From Fervidifonticultor_A sp037443565 (lineage in GTDB: Bacteria > Sysuimicrobiota > Sysuimicrobiia > Sysuimicrobiales > Humicultoraceae), in the NCBI GenBank assembly GCA_037443565.1, contig JBBIOB010000017.1:1-55525 (forward strand): a stretch of 55,525 nucleotides of DNA, in the 5' to 3' direction. The notes under the pieces are model-generated. The model was not told the origin of the DNA, ran no database searches, and saw nothing but the letters and a program-made list of their open reading frames with translations. Below are positions 25,670 through 35,195 of the stretch, piece after piece. A program made the translations under genes and the position numbers. Every line of letters starts with the position of its first letter. Positions within the stretch are counted from its first letter, which is position 1.

Positions 25670-25935
25670 CTACACGCTGGGGGCCGCGGCGCGATCGCGC
25701 GGCGCCAGGGCGTAGTCCGCGGCGCGCTCCCAGGGCATGGCCAGGCCTTCCGCCCATGCGCCATGCACGCCCGGAGCATGCCCGTTGTGGCCCAGGGATG
25801 CGCGTGCAGGCCGTGCTGCGCATCGATGGCTGCGAGCGCCGCGTACCGGGCCGATGTGAAGACCGCGTAGAACGCGTCGCCTATCGTCTTGAACACGCGG
25901 CCCGTGAGCTGCCTGGTTTCCAGACGCTCCATCAT
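25670..25935 (-). pseudogene. Remnant of a class III cyclase / ATPase-TPR regulator
   Basis: From 25935 the minus strand encodes about 50 residues typical of class III nucleotidyl cyclase domains (GRVFKTIGDAFYAVF, then AALAAIDAQHGLHAHPW). Near 25760 the frame changes and the last 27 residues (AWAEGLAMPWERAADYAL and on to the stop at 25670) look like the extreme C-terminus of the large cyclase-ATPase-TPR regulators that carry such cyclase domains. If so, a gene of many hundreds of codons has collapsed to about 90. Family match is from memory of conserved motifs. Confidence 0.6.
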
Positions 25936-26009
25936 GTCCGCGCTCTCTGATCGCCGGCCCGGCGAACACGCAGGGGTTCTCCGCGGCGCGCGCCGAGCCC
26001 TGCGATCTC

Positions 26010-26037
26010 TGGACAGCACGAACGTCTTCGTTATAAT
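26010..26037 (+). promoter_or_regulatory. tRNA-Lys promoter
   Basis: TGGACA (26010-26015), 16 bases, then a perfect TATAAT (26032-26037), 17 bases before the tRNA. Confidence 0.8.
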
Positions 26038-26054
26038 GGAGCAGGAATTGCTCT

Positions 26055-26542
<488 letters not shown>

Positions 26543-26565
<23 letters not shown>

Positions 26566-27004
26566 GATCCGCTCGCCCCCCCGCCGGGAGCAGGTCGGCC
26601 AACGCGACCGGCTCCAGATCTGGGATTTCATAGCCGGCGGCCCGCGCGCGCTCGAACCACAGCACCATCAGAGCGCGGTCCCACGCCGGCCCGTAGTCAA
26701 ACACGATCCGTCGGCTCCGTGCCACCTTGCCGACGGTCGAAAGCAGTTCGGCCCAGGCCAGCGGGTCGGGCAGCGGGCGCAGGCCGCGCTGGCGGCACAG
26801 GTGCTCCACCTCCAGCAGCCGACGGTTCGCCTGTGCTACCGTATGTAGCGCGCTGGCCATCTCCTCCGCGGCGGCGCGCAGCAGGTCCCGCAGGCGGGCT
26901 TCTCCGTCCGCGCGCGACTGCTGTTCCGCGGCGGCCCGCCGTCCCTGCAATTCGGCCACCGCGCCACGGTGCGCCGCGGTCACGGCCTGGGTGTCCTTGT
27001 GCAT
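26543..27004 (-). CDS. Hypothetical coiled-coil protein, possibly 5'-truncated
   Basis: A 153-residue protein. An Ala/Glu/Arg-rich coiled coil (about 1-75) is followed by a compact region (LPDPLAWAELLSTVGKVARS, then DRALMVLWFERARAAGYEIP). Protein-like heptad sequence continues in frame for about 25 codons upstream of ATG 27004 to a TGA near 27080, without a start codon. That suggests the original N-terminus is lost. No family recognised. It is coupled to the next hypothetical gene by overlap. Confidence 0.5.
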
Positions 27005-27168
27005 CCGCTCCGCAGTTGCCAGGCGTGCACATGCCGCCGCTTCCTCCTCCGCAGTTCCTTCGCCGAGCCGGCGTCGTGGTCAGGCTCAGGAAGCGCGGCA
27101 TCCGGCACCCCTACGTGAGGAACTTCGTGCTGGCGCGAGGGTAGCGAACGAGCCAGCGCTGTGCGGGC
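27005..27168. other. Gene-poor strip with possible coding remnants
   Basis: No intact gene. The minus strand continues the coiled coil of the neighbouring gene to about 27080. On the plus strand, 27082-27144 reads as RLRKRGIRHPYVRNFVLARG followed by a stop, which looks like a conserved protein end but has no gene body upstream. Confidence 0.3.
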
Positions 27169-27942
27169 TCAGGCCAGCTTGAACACGCCGGGAGCGATCT
27201 CGGGAAACTTCTGCCACACCTCGCCGTCGTGGCCGGGGCACAGGCGGCTCTCGTCTCCGCCGCACAGCGTCTGAATCCGCTTCATGCCCTGCAGGCACTC
27301 CTCGATGCTACAAAGGTGGATGGCCGGCGGCTCCCAATCCCGCAGGTTGCGGTATGTCGTGAGCGCATCGTTGGCGATCACGAACGCTCCTTTGGTCGAC
27401 TCCACGACGACGATCTGCATCCCGGGCGAATGCCCGCCGACCCATTCGACGCGGATCCCATCCATCAGGTCGTGAACGCCGTCGACGACCTGCAGCCGAC
27501 CGGAGGCCCGGACGGTCTCGAGGTCCTCCTTGAGGCAATCGCTGAGAAAGCGGCGGTACCAAGGGTCCTGACCTCCAGAGCCCGCCCAGAACTCCAGCTC
27601 CCGCTTCTGCACCCAGAACGTGGCCCGTGGGTAGGTTCCCTCGAGGTCGAAGTGATCCCAGTGCAGATGGGTGAGGATCACGGTCCGGACTGCGTCAGGA
27701 TCCACCTTGATGGCCGCGAAGAGCTCCTCCCGCGTGCGCAGCCGATCTACGGGGACGTCCTTGAGCTTGCCGAGCCGGTGGGTAAACCCGGTGTCGACCA
27801 CAATGGGCCCGCCGGCACCGAGCAAGACCCACTGGAAGTAGGCGGACGTGGTCATCTCACCGACCGGATAGAGGTAGAGACGGGTCGACCAGTCCACCGG
27901 GCGACCGCCCGGGCTCAGCGCGAGAATCTCCCAGGTCTGCAT
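27169..27942 (-). CDS. Metallo-beta-lactamase-fold hydrolase (lactonase-like)
   Basis: 257 residues with the full MBL metal set: THLHWDHFD (HxHxDH, near 93), His in GGHSPGMQ, Asp in IANDALTTY, and His in LCPGHDGEV. The spacing and the VDTGF strand resemble AHL-lactonase/AttM-type enzymes, so a lactone or ester is a plausible substrate, but the family is broad. ATG 27942 follows AGAGGAGG. It is a single gene upstream of nothing obviously related. Confidence 0.87.
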   Translation of the reverse strand: MQTWEILALSPGGRPVDWSTRLYLYPVGEMTTSAYFQWVLLGAGGPIVVDTGFTHRLGKLKDVPVDRLRTREELFAAIKVDPDAVRTVILTHLHWDHFDLEGTYPRATFWVQKRELEFWAGSGGQDPWYRRFLSDCLKEDLETVRASGRLQVVDGVHDLMDGIRVEWVGGHSPGMQIVVVESTKGAFVIANDALTTYRNLRDWEPPAIHLCSIEECLQGMKRIQTLCGGDESRLCPGHDGEVWQKFPEIAPGVFKLA

Positions 27943-28015
27943 CGAGTGGGCCTCCTCTGAAATGCACGGATTGACAGGTCGCGTCCCGATGCTACGTGAG
28001 GTGCGAGAAACTCCT

Positions 28016-28750
28016 TCACCGCTTCCACCCCACGAAGATTGCCCAGCCCAGAAGGGCGCGTTCCCACTCCAGATAGGCGCGCCGCTCGCGCTCGTGCTGC
28101 TCCCTGATGCCCGAGGCGCCGGGGTCGTCCGGGTTCTCCGCCAGCCATTCCTCGACCGCGCGCCAGTGCTGTGTCTCGTAGCGGTCCCAGTCGTCCTCTG
28201 AGGCGGCGATCATCGAGACCACGCGCAGCCCGGCGGCTTCGAACCGCCCGACCGTTTCGGCCAGCGTGACGAACCCCGCCTCCGCAGGCTGGTAGCCGTC
28301 GGGCAGGGGCCAGGTCCGCCAATAAGGCTCGCCCACCACGATGTAGCCGCCGCGCTGGACGGCGGGCACCAGAGCCCGCAGCGTCCCGGGCAGGCCGTCC
28401 CAGATGAAGCTCGCGCCCAGGCACATGGCCACATCCCACGCGTCGGGCTCCAGGGGGACCGTCCGGGCGTCGGCGTGGACGAACTCCACAAGCGGGCCGA
28501 GACCGGCTTCCCTGGCGCGCGACCGCGCCGTGCCGATGAACTCATCGGACCGCTCGATGCCGACGATCCGGCAGCCAAAGGTTTGCGCGAGAAGGATGGC
28601 CGGCCCCCCTTTGCCCGAGGCGATGTCGAGGACACGGGCGTGCGGTCCAAGACGCGTGGTCTCACCGATGCCCCGGATCTTCTCGGGACTGGTTGGGTTC
28701 TGGATGAGATGGTCGCGCTCGGCGATGGCATAGTACCAGGGGGCGGTCAT
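28016..28750 (-). CDS. SAM-dependent methyltransferase
   Basis: 244 residues with a class I methyltransferase fold. Motif I VLDIASGKGGPAILLA is near 40, motif post-I acidic residue in GCRIVGIERSD, motif II in DVAMCLGASFIW and motif III in GGYIVVGEP. A C-terminal all-helical cap (about 175-240) is rich in Trp and Glu. It resembles small-molecule (UbiE/arsenite-type) methyltransferases, though no arsenite-type cysteines are present. Start ATG 28750. Confidence 0.85.
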   Translation of the reverse strand: MTAPWYYAIAERDHLIQNPTSPEKIRGIGETTRLGPHARVLDIASGKGGPAILLAQTFGCRIVGIERSDEFIGTARSRAREAGLGPLVEFVHADARTVPLEPDAWDVAMCLGASFIWDGLPGTLRALVPAVQRGGYIVVGEPYWRTWPLPDGYQPAEAGFVTLAETVGRFEAAGLRVVSMIAASEDDWDRYETQHWRAVEEWLAENPDDPGASGIREQHERERRAYLEWERALLGWAIFVGWKR

Positions 28751-28848
28751 GGTTCCCAGCGTAGACCTCGCCGGGCCCGCATGCAATCGGCACCACACCG
28801 TATGTGAGCGCCTAGAGAGGGATCTCCGACAAGAGCTGTCCACAAGCA

Positions 28849-28877
28849 TAGACAGGCGCCTCACCGCGCCGTAGAAT
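28849..28877 (+). promoter_or_regulatory. tRNA-Leu (and probably tig) promoter
   Basis: TAGACA (28849-28854), 17 bases, then TAGAAT (28872-28877), 42 bases before the tRNA. Confidence 0.6.
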
Positions 28878-28919
28878 AGCCCAGGATACGCAGAGGTTAG
28901 TGCGACTGCACAGCCCTCC

Positions 28920-29006
28920 GCGGGCGTAGCCGAACTGGTATAGGCGCCAGATTTAGGATCTGGTCGGCGCAAGCCGGTGGGGGTTCGAGTCCCTCCGCCC
29001 GCACCA
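28920..29006 (+). tRNA. tRNA-Leu (anticodon TAG)
   Basis: An 87-base class II tRNA. Acceptor GCGGGCG pairs with CGCCCGC, the anticodon loop CCAGA-TTTAGGA-TCTGG gives TAG, and the variable arm is long. The T loop is GGGGGTTCGAGTCCCTC. Discriminator A is followed by encoded CCA (29004-29006). Confidence 0.95.
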
Positions 29007-29039
29007 CGTAGACCCCGGATGCAGGCCAGGAGGTCGTCG

Positions 29040-30302
29040 ATGAAGGTGGAATGGAGGAGGGAACCGCCCAGCCGGGCGGTTCTCGAAGTTGAGGTCCCCC
29101 CTGAAGATGTGGCTCGCGAGGTCGGACGGTCGGCGGCGAAGCTCGCACGCCGCGTCCGCGTTCCAGGCTTCCGACCCGGGAAGGCACCCCGCGCGGTCCT
29201 CGAGCGGTTCATCGGGCGAGAGGAGCTCTACGGCGACGCGATGGAGTCGCTGGTCGCGGCAGCCTACCGGCAGGCGGTGACCGAGGCGGGCGTGTTGCCC
29301 GTGGGTCAACCGGAGTTCGATGTCCAGCCGCTCGACGAGACGCGGCCGCTGCGGTTCGTCGCCAAGGTGGACATCTCACCCGAAGTGGACCCCGGACAGT
29401 ACGCTCAGGTGAGAATGCCCTTCGAAGCCCCAACGGTAGGCGACGCCGAGGTGGAGGCGGCCATCGAGGATCTGCGGCGGCGTCGCGGCCGGCTTGTCTC
29501 CGCGCCTGGCGCCACGGCAGTTAGGGGCGACTTCGTGCTGATCAAGCCTACTGCCGTCGAAGGCCTCGAGCGGTTTCAGGCAGGGCGCGAGGTGCTGGTG
29601 GAGGTTGGCGCCGGGTTGTTCCCGCCCGAGGTCGAGCAGGCGCTCGAGGGCGCGGCCGCCGGCGACGAGCGAAGCGTCACCGTTGGAGAGGGCGCGACCC
29701 TGACGGCGGCGGTTGTGGACGTGAAGCGCCGGGAATTACCTGCACTCGATGATGCGTTTGCCAAGTCGTTGGGTGATGTTTCCACTGTGGACGAACTCCG
29801 ATCGCGCCTGCGCGAACGGCTCCTGGCCGAGGCCGAGGCGCGGGCCAACGAGGAGTATGAGGAGAGAGTGCTCACCGCGGTGCTCGATCAAGCCACAGCA
29901 GAGTTGCCGGCCAGCCTGGCGGAGCATGAAGTGGACCACCTGATCGGCGATCTCGTCGAGTCTCTCCAACGGAGGGGGTACACGCTAGAACGGTACCTGG
30001 ACGGTGCGGGCAAGGATATGGCCGGGCTCCGGGAGGACCTGCGGCCCCGGGCCGAGCGTCGGCTACGGGCCCGACTCGTCCTCGACGAGATCGCGCGTCG
30101 CGAAGGGCTCGTGCCCAGTCAAGAGGAGATCACCGCGGAGGAAGCGAAAGTCGCGGCCGACTTGAAGCAGGACCTCGACCGGGTCAGGGAGTGGCTGGAC
30201 GCGGAAGGCCGGCGCCAGACGCTGATCGCCATGCTCCGCCGCCGCAAGACCGTGGCGACCCTCGTGGCCCGGGCCCGGGGCGCGGAAGGCGGGCTATTGT
30301 AG
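29040..30302 (+). CDS. tig: Trigger factor
   Basis: 420 residues with the ribosome-binding signature VPGFRPGKAP near 45, an FKBP-like middle domain (about 150-235) and a helical C-terminal chaperone domain. AGGAGG lies 6 bases before ATG 29040. The gene starts 33 bases after tRNA-Leu with no visible promoter between, so it is probably co-transcribed with it. It precedes clpP and clpX as in many bacteria. The middle domain keeps FKBP topology, but I cannot judge catalytic competence. Confidence 0.94.
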   Translation: MKVEWRREPPSRAVLEVEVPPEDVAREVGRSAAKLARRVRVPGFRPGKAPRAVLERFIGREELYGDAMESLVAAAYRQAVTEAGVLPVGQPEFDVQPLDETRPLRFVAKVDISPEVDPGQYAQVRMPFEAPTVGDAEVEAAIEDLRRRRGRLVSAPGATAVRGDFVLIKPTAVEGLERFQAGREVLVEVGAGLFPPEVEQALEGAAAGDERSVTVGEGATLTAAVVDVKRRELPALDDAFAKSLGDVSTVDELRSRLRERLLAEAEARANEEYEERVLTAVLDQATAELPASLAEHEVDHLIGDLVESLQRRGYTLERYLDGAGKDMAGLREDLRPRAERRLRARLVLDEIARREGLVPSQEEITAEEAKVAADLKQDLDRVREWLDAEGRRQTLIAMLRRRKTVATLVARARGAEGGLL

Positions 30303-30317
30303 GGTGGGAGGAGTACC

Positions 30318-30923
30318 ATGACCCTGATTCCAATGGTGGTGGAGCAGACGGCCCGTGGGGAGCGGGCCTACGACATCTACTCGCGCCTACTGAAGGAGCG
30401 GATCGTGTTCCTGGGCGGCCCGATCGACGACGACGTGGCCAACCTGATCATCGCACAGTTGTTGCACCTGGAAGGCGAAGATCCCGACAAGGACATCATG
30501 CTGTACGTCAACAGCCCCGGCGGCGACCTCATCGCGTCGCTGGCCATCTACGACACTATGCAGTACGTCCGCCCGGACATCGCCACAATCTGCGTCGGCC
30601 TGGCCGCGAGCGGCGGCGCCCTGGTCCTGGCCGGCGGGGCCACGGGCAAGCGGTCGGCGCTGCCCTACTCGCGCGTCATGATCCACCAGCCGTGGGGCGG
30701 CGCCCAGGGGGCGACGTCGGACATCGAGATCCAGGCCAAGGAGTTTCTCCAGATGCGCTCGCTGATGAACGAGATCCTGGCCCGGCACACCGGTCAACCC
30801 CTTGAACGGATTGAGCGGGACACCGATCGTAACTTCTGGATGAGCGCCGAGGCGGCCAGGGAGTACGGGATCATCGACGAGGTCATCCGGCCGCGAGAGC
30901 GCGTCAAGGCAAAGACCGAGTAG
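30318..30923 (+). CDS. clpP: ATP-dependent Clp protease proteolytic subunit with Asn in the triad
   Basis: 201 residues with the ClpP fold, nucleophile Ser98 in GLAASGGA and His123 in RVMIHQPWGG. The position of the catalytic Asp (E. coli ERDTERD, last residue) is Asn172 here (ERDTDRN). A Met-to-Gly change next to Ser98 is also seen. An Asn in this position is known in Listeria ClpP1, which is inactive or weak unless activated or mixed with another ClpP. GGGAGGAG precedes ATG 30318. It is followed by clpX after 5 bases. Confidence 0.95.
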   Translation: MTLIPMVVEQTARGERAYDIYSRLLKERIVFLGGPIDDDVANLIIAQLLHLEGEDPDKDIMLYVNSPGGDLIASLAIYDTMQYVRPDIATICVGLAASGGALVLAGGATGKRSALPYSRVMIHQPWGGAQGATSDIEIQAKEFLQMRSLMNEILARHTGQPLERIERDTDRNFWMSAEAAREYGIIDEVIRPRERVKAKTE

Positions 30924-30928
30924 GATCC

Positions 30929-32197
30929 ATGGCCCGCTCTGGGGACAGTCGCGAGTCGATGAAGTGCTCGTTCTGCGGCAAGGCGCAGGAGCAGGTGCGC
31001 AAGCTCGTCGCCGGGCCGGGCGTGTTCATCTGCGATGAGTGTATCGAGCTGTGCAACGAGATCGTCGAAGAGGAACTGACCGAAGGCGAGGGGAGGCCGG
31101 TCCTGCAACCCACGCCCAAACCCAGGGAGATCTACGAGACCCTCAACCAGTACGTGGTGGGTCAGGACCGGGCGAAGAAGGCGCTCTCGGTCGCTGTCTA
31201 CAACCACTACAAGCGGATAGGCTCGCGCCGGCCAGCCGACGTCGAGCTGCAGAAGTCCAACATCCTGCTCATCGGCCCCACCGGTTGCGGGAAGACCCTG
31301 CTCGCCCAGACGCTGGCCAAGATCCTCGACGTGCCGTTTGCCATCGCCGATGCGACGTCGCTGACCGAGGCCGGGTACGTGGGGGAAGACGTCGAGAACA
31401 TCCTCCTGCGCCTGATCCAGGCCGCGGACTACGAGGTCAAGAAGGCCGAGCGGGGCATCATCTACATCGACGAGGTCGACAAGATCGCCCGCAAGAGCGA
31501 GAACCCGTCCATCACGCGCGATGTCTCGGGTGAGGGCGTCCAGCAGGCGCTGCTGAAGATCCTGGAGGGGACCACGGCCAACGTCCCACCCCAGGGCGGC
31601 CGGAAGCACCCGCACCAGGAGTTCATCCAGATCGATACGGCCAACATCCTGTTCATCTGCGGGGGCGCGTTCGACGGCCTCGAGCGCATCATCGAGGCGC
31701 GGACCCGCCAGACCAGCATCGGCTTTGGGGCCAACGTGGAGCCCAAGAGCAAGAGCCACCTGGCCGAGGTCCTGTCACGGACGATGCCGCAGGATCTGCT
31801 GCGCTACGGCCTGATCCCTGAGTTCATCGGACGCCTGCCGATCATCGTCCCGCTCGATCCGCTCGACGAGGCCGACCTCGTCTCGGTACTGGTCGAACCC
31901 AAGAACGCGCTGGTGCGACAGTATCAGCGCATTCTCGAGATGGATGGGGTCGAACTGGTGTTCACCGACGAGGCGATGGGCGCCATTGCCCGCGAGGCGA
32001 TGTCGAGGGGCACCGGCGCCCGAGGGCTCCGCACGATCATCGAGGAGATCATGCTCGACATCATGTATGAAGTGCCGTCGCGGGCCGATGTGCGGCGGTG
32101 CCTGGTCACGGAGGACGCGGTGTTGCGGAGAGGCGGCCCGCTGCTCCTCACCGCCGCCGACCTGAACCAACCGGCTCGCGAGAAGCCGGCTTCATAG
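30929..32197 (+). CDS. clpX: ATP-dependent Clp protease ATP-binding subunit ClpX
   Basis: 422 residues. A C4 zinc-binding domain (CSFCGKAQ and CDECIELC, about 13-45) is followed by an AAA+ module with Walker A GPTGCGKTLLAQ near 116, Walker B IIYIDEVDKI and the pore loop GYVGED. The ClpP-docking IGF-type loop is in TSIGFGANV. The C-terminal small domain is complete. It unfolds substrates for ClpP encoded immediately upstream. Confidence 0.97.
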   Translation: MARSGDSRESMKCSFCGKAQEQVRKLVAGPGVFICDECIELCNEIVEEELTEGEGRPVLQPTPKPREIYETLNQYVVGQDRAKKALSVAVYNHYKRIGSRRPADVELQKSNILLIGPTGCGKTLLAQTLAKILDVPFAIADATSLTEAGYVGEDVENILLRLIQAADYEVKKAERGIIYIDEVDKIARKSENPSITRDVSGEGVQQALLKILEGTTANVPPQGGRKHPHQEFIQIDTANILFICGGAFDGLERIIEARTRQTSIGFGANVEPKSKSHLAEVLSRTMPQDLLRYGLIPEFIGRLPIIVPLDPLDEADLVSVLVEPKNALVRQYQRILEMDGVELVFTDEAMGAIAREAMSRGTGARGLRTIIEEIMLDIMYEVPSRADVRRCLVTEDAVLRRGGPLLLTAADLNQPAREKPAS

Positions 32198-32254
32198 GAT
32201 CCCAGAGGAGAGTTATACTTAACTCGGTGGGGTCCGTTCCCGCGGATCGGGAAC
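32191..32254 (+). promoter_or_regulatory. lon promoter and hyphenated palindrome
   Basis: TTCATA (32191-32196), 17 bases, TATACT (32214-32219). Downstream, in the leader, GTTCCCG (32236-32242) and CGGGAAC (32248-32254) form a perfect 7-bp inverted repeat with a 5-base spacer. It is placed as an operator or leader hairpin. It overlaps the end of clpX. Confidence 0.5.
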
Positions 32255-32352
32255 AGAAGGCTACCCGAACGCGTTGTGCATGAAGTGCCCGACAGGCGGC
32301 CCGGGAGACAGGCCCGGTCGGGGCGATGGTGGTTGTCATGAAGGAGGATCAC

Positions 32353-34794
<2,442 letters not shown>

Positions 34795-34811
34795 CGGCCT
34801 GGGGTGAGGAG

Positions 34812-34841
34812 GCGCCGCGAGGGGGATCCCCCTCGCGGCGC
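34812..34841. terminator. 14-bp hairpin after lon
   Basis: GCGCCGCGAGGGGG (34812-34825) and its complement (34828-34841) form a perfect stem around AT, 18 bases after the lon stop. No T tract. Confidence 0.7.
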
Positions 34842-34851
34842 GCCGCATTCC

Positions 34852-34882
34852 TTGACATGGTCGGCAGCGCGCAGGCTATAAT
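34852..34882 (+). promoter_or_regulatory. valS promoter
   Basis: A perfect TTGACA (34852-34857) and a perfect TATAAT (34877-34882), separated by a long 19-base spacer. Confidence 0.7.
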
Positions 34883-34889
34883 GGCCGGG

Positions 34890-35160
34890 ACAGGCAAGGA
34901 CGGGGAGGAGTAGGCCGGCAGCGCCCCGAGCGAGGAAGACTCACCGGGTGGGAGGTCTTCCGGAAGCGAGCCGGCCGAACGTCGCCCCTGAGCCGTGGTC
35001 TGAAGCGCGAGTAGGACCGCCGGGTCTCGCCCGATAGCGCGAGCTAGAGCGCTCGGTCGACACCGAGGCCGCACGCTGCGGACAGTCGAGGAGTTGATCG
35101 GGCAGCAGGGTGGTACCGCGGAGCGCCGCTTCGCCCTTGGCGAGGCGGCGTTGGTGTTTT
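34890..35160 (+). promoter_or_regulatory. Valine T-box riboswitch leader
   Basis: The T-box consensus AGGGTGGTACCGCGG is at 35107-35121. Upstream, Stem I forms between GGCCGGC (34913-34919) and GCCGGCC (34970-34976), with AGTA (34909-34912) facing GAA (34977-34979), the S-turn/loop E of a specifier loop. The codon after GAAC is GTC (34981-34983), a valine codon, matching valS. The competing terminator is a 12-bp stem 35124-35135/35139-35150 followed by TTGGTGTTTT. Uncharged tRNA-Val would favour the antiterminator and valS expression. Confidence 0.9.
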
Positions 35161-35195
35161 CTCACCGGGTGGACAGGGCAGGGAGGGAGGATTCC

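Noticed and set aside
28977..29039. Extension of tig into tRNA-Leu
   Set aside because: AGGAGG with proper spacing fixes ATG 29040.
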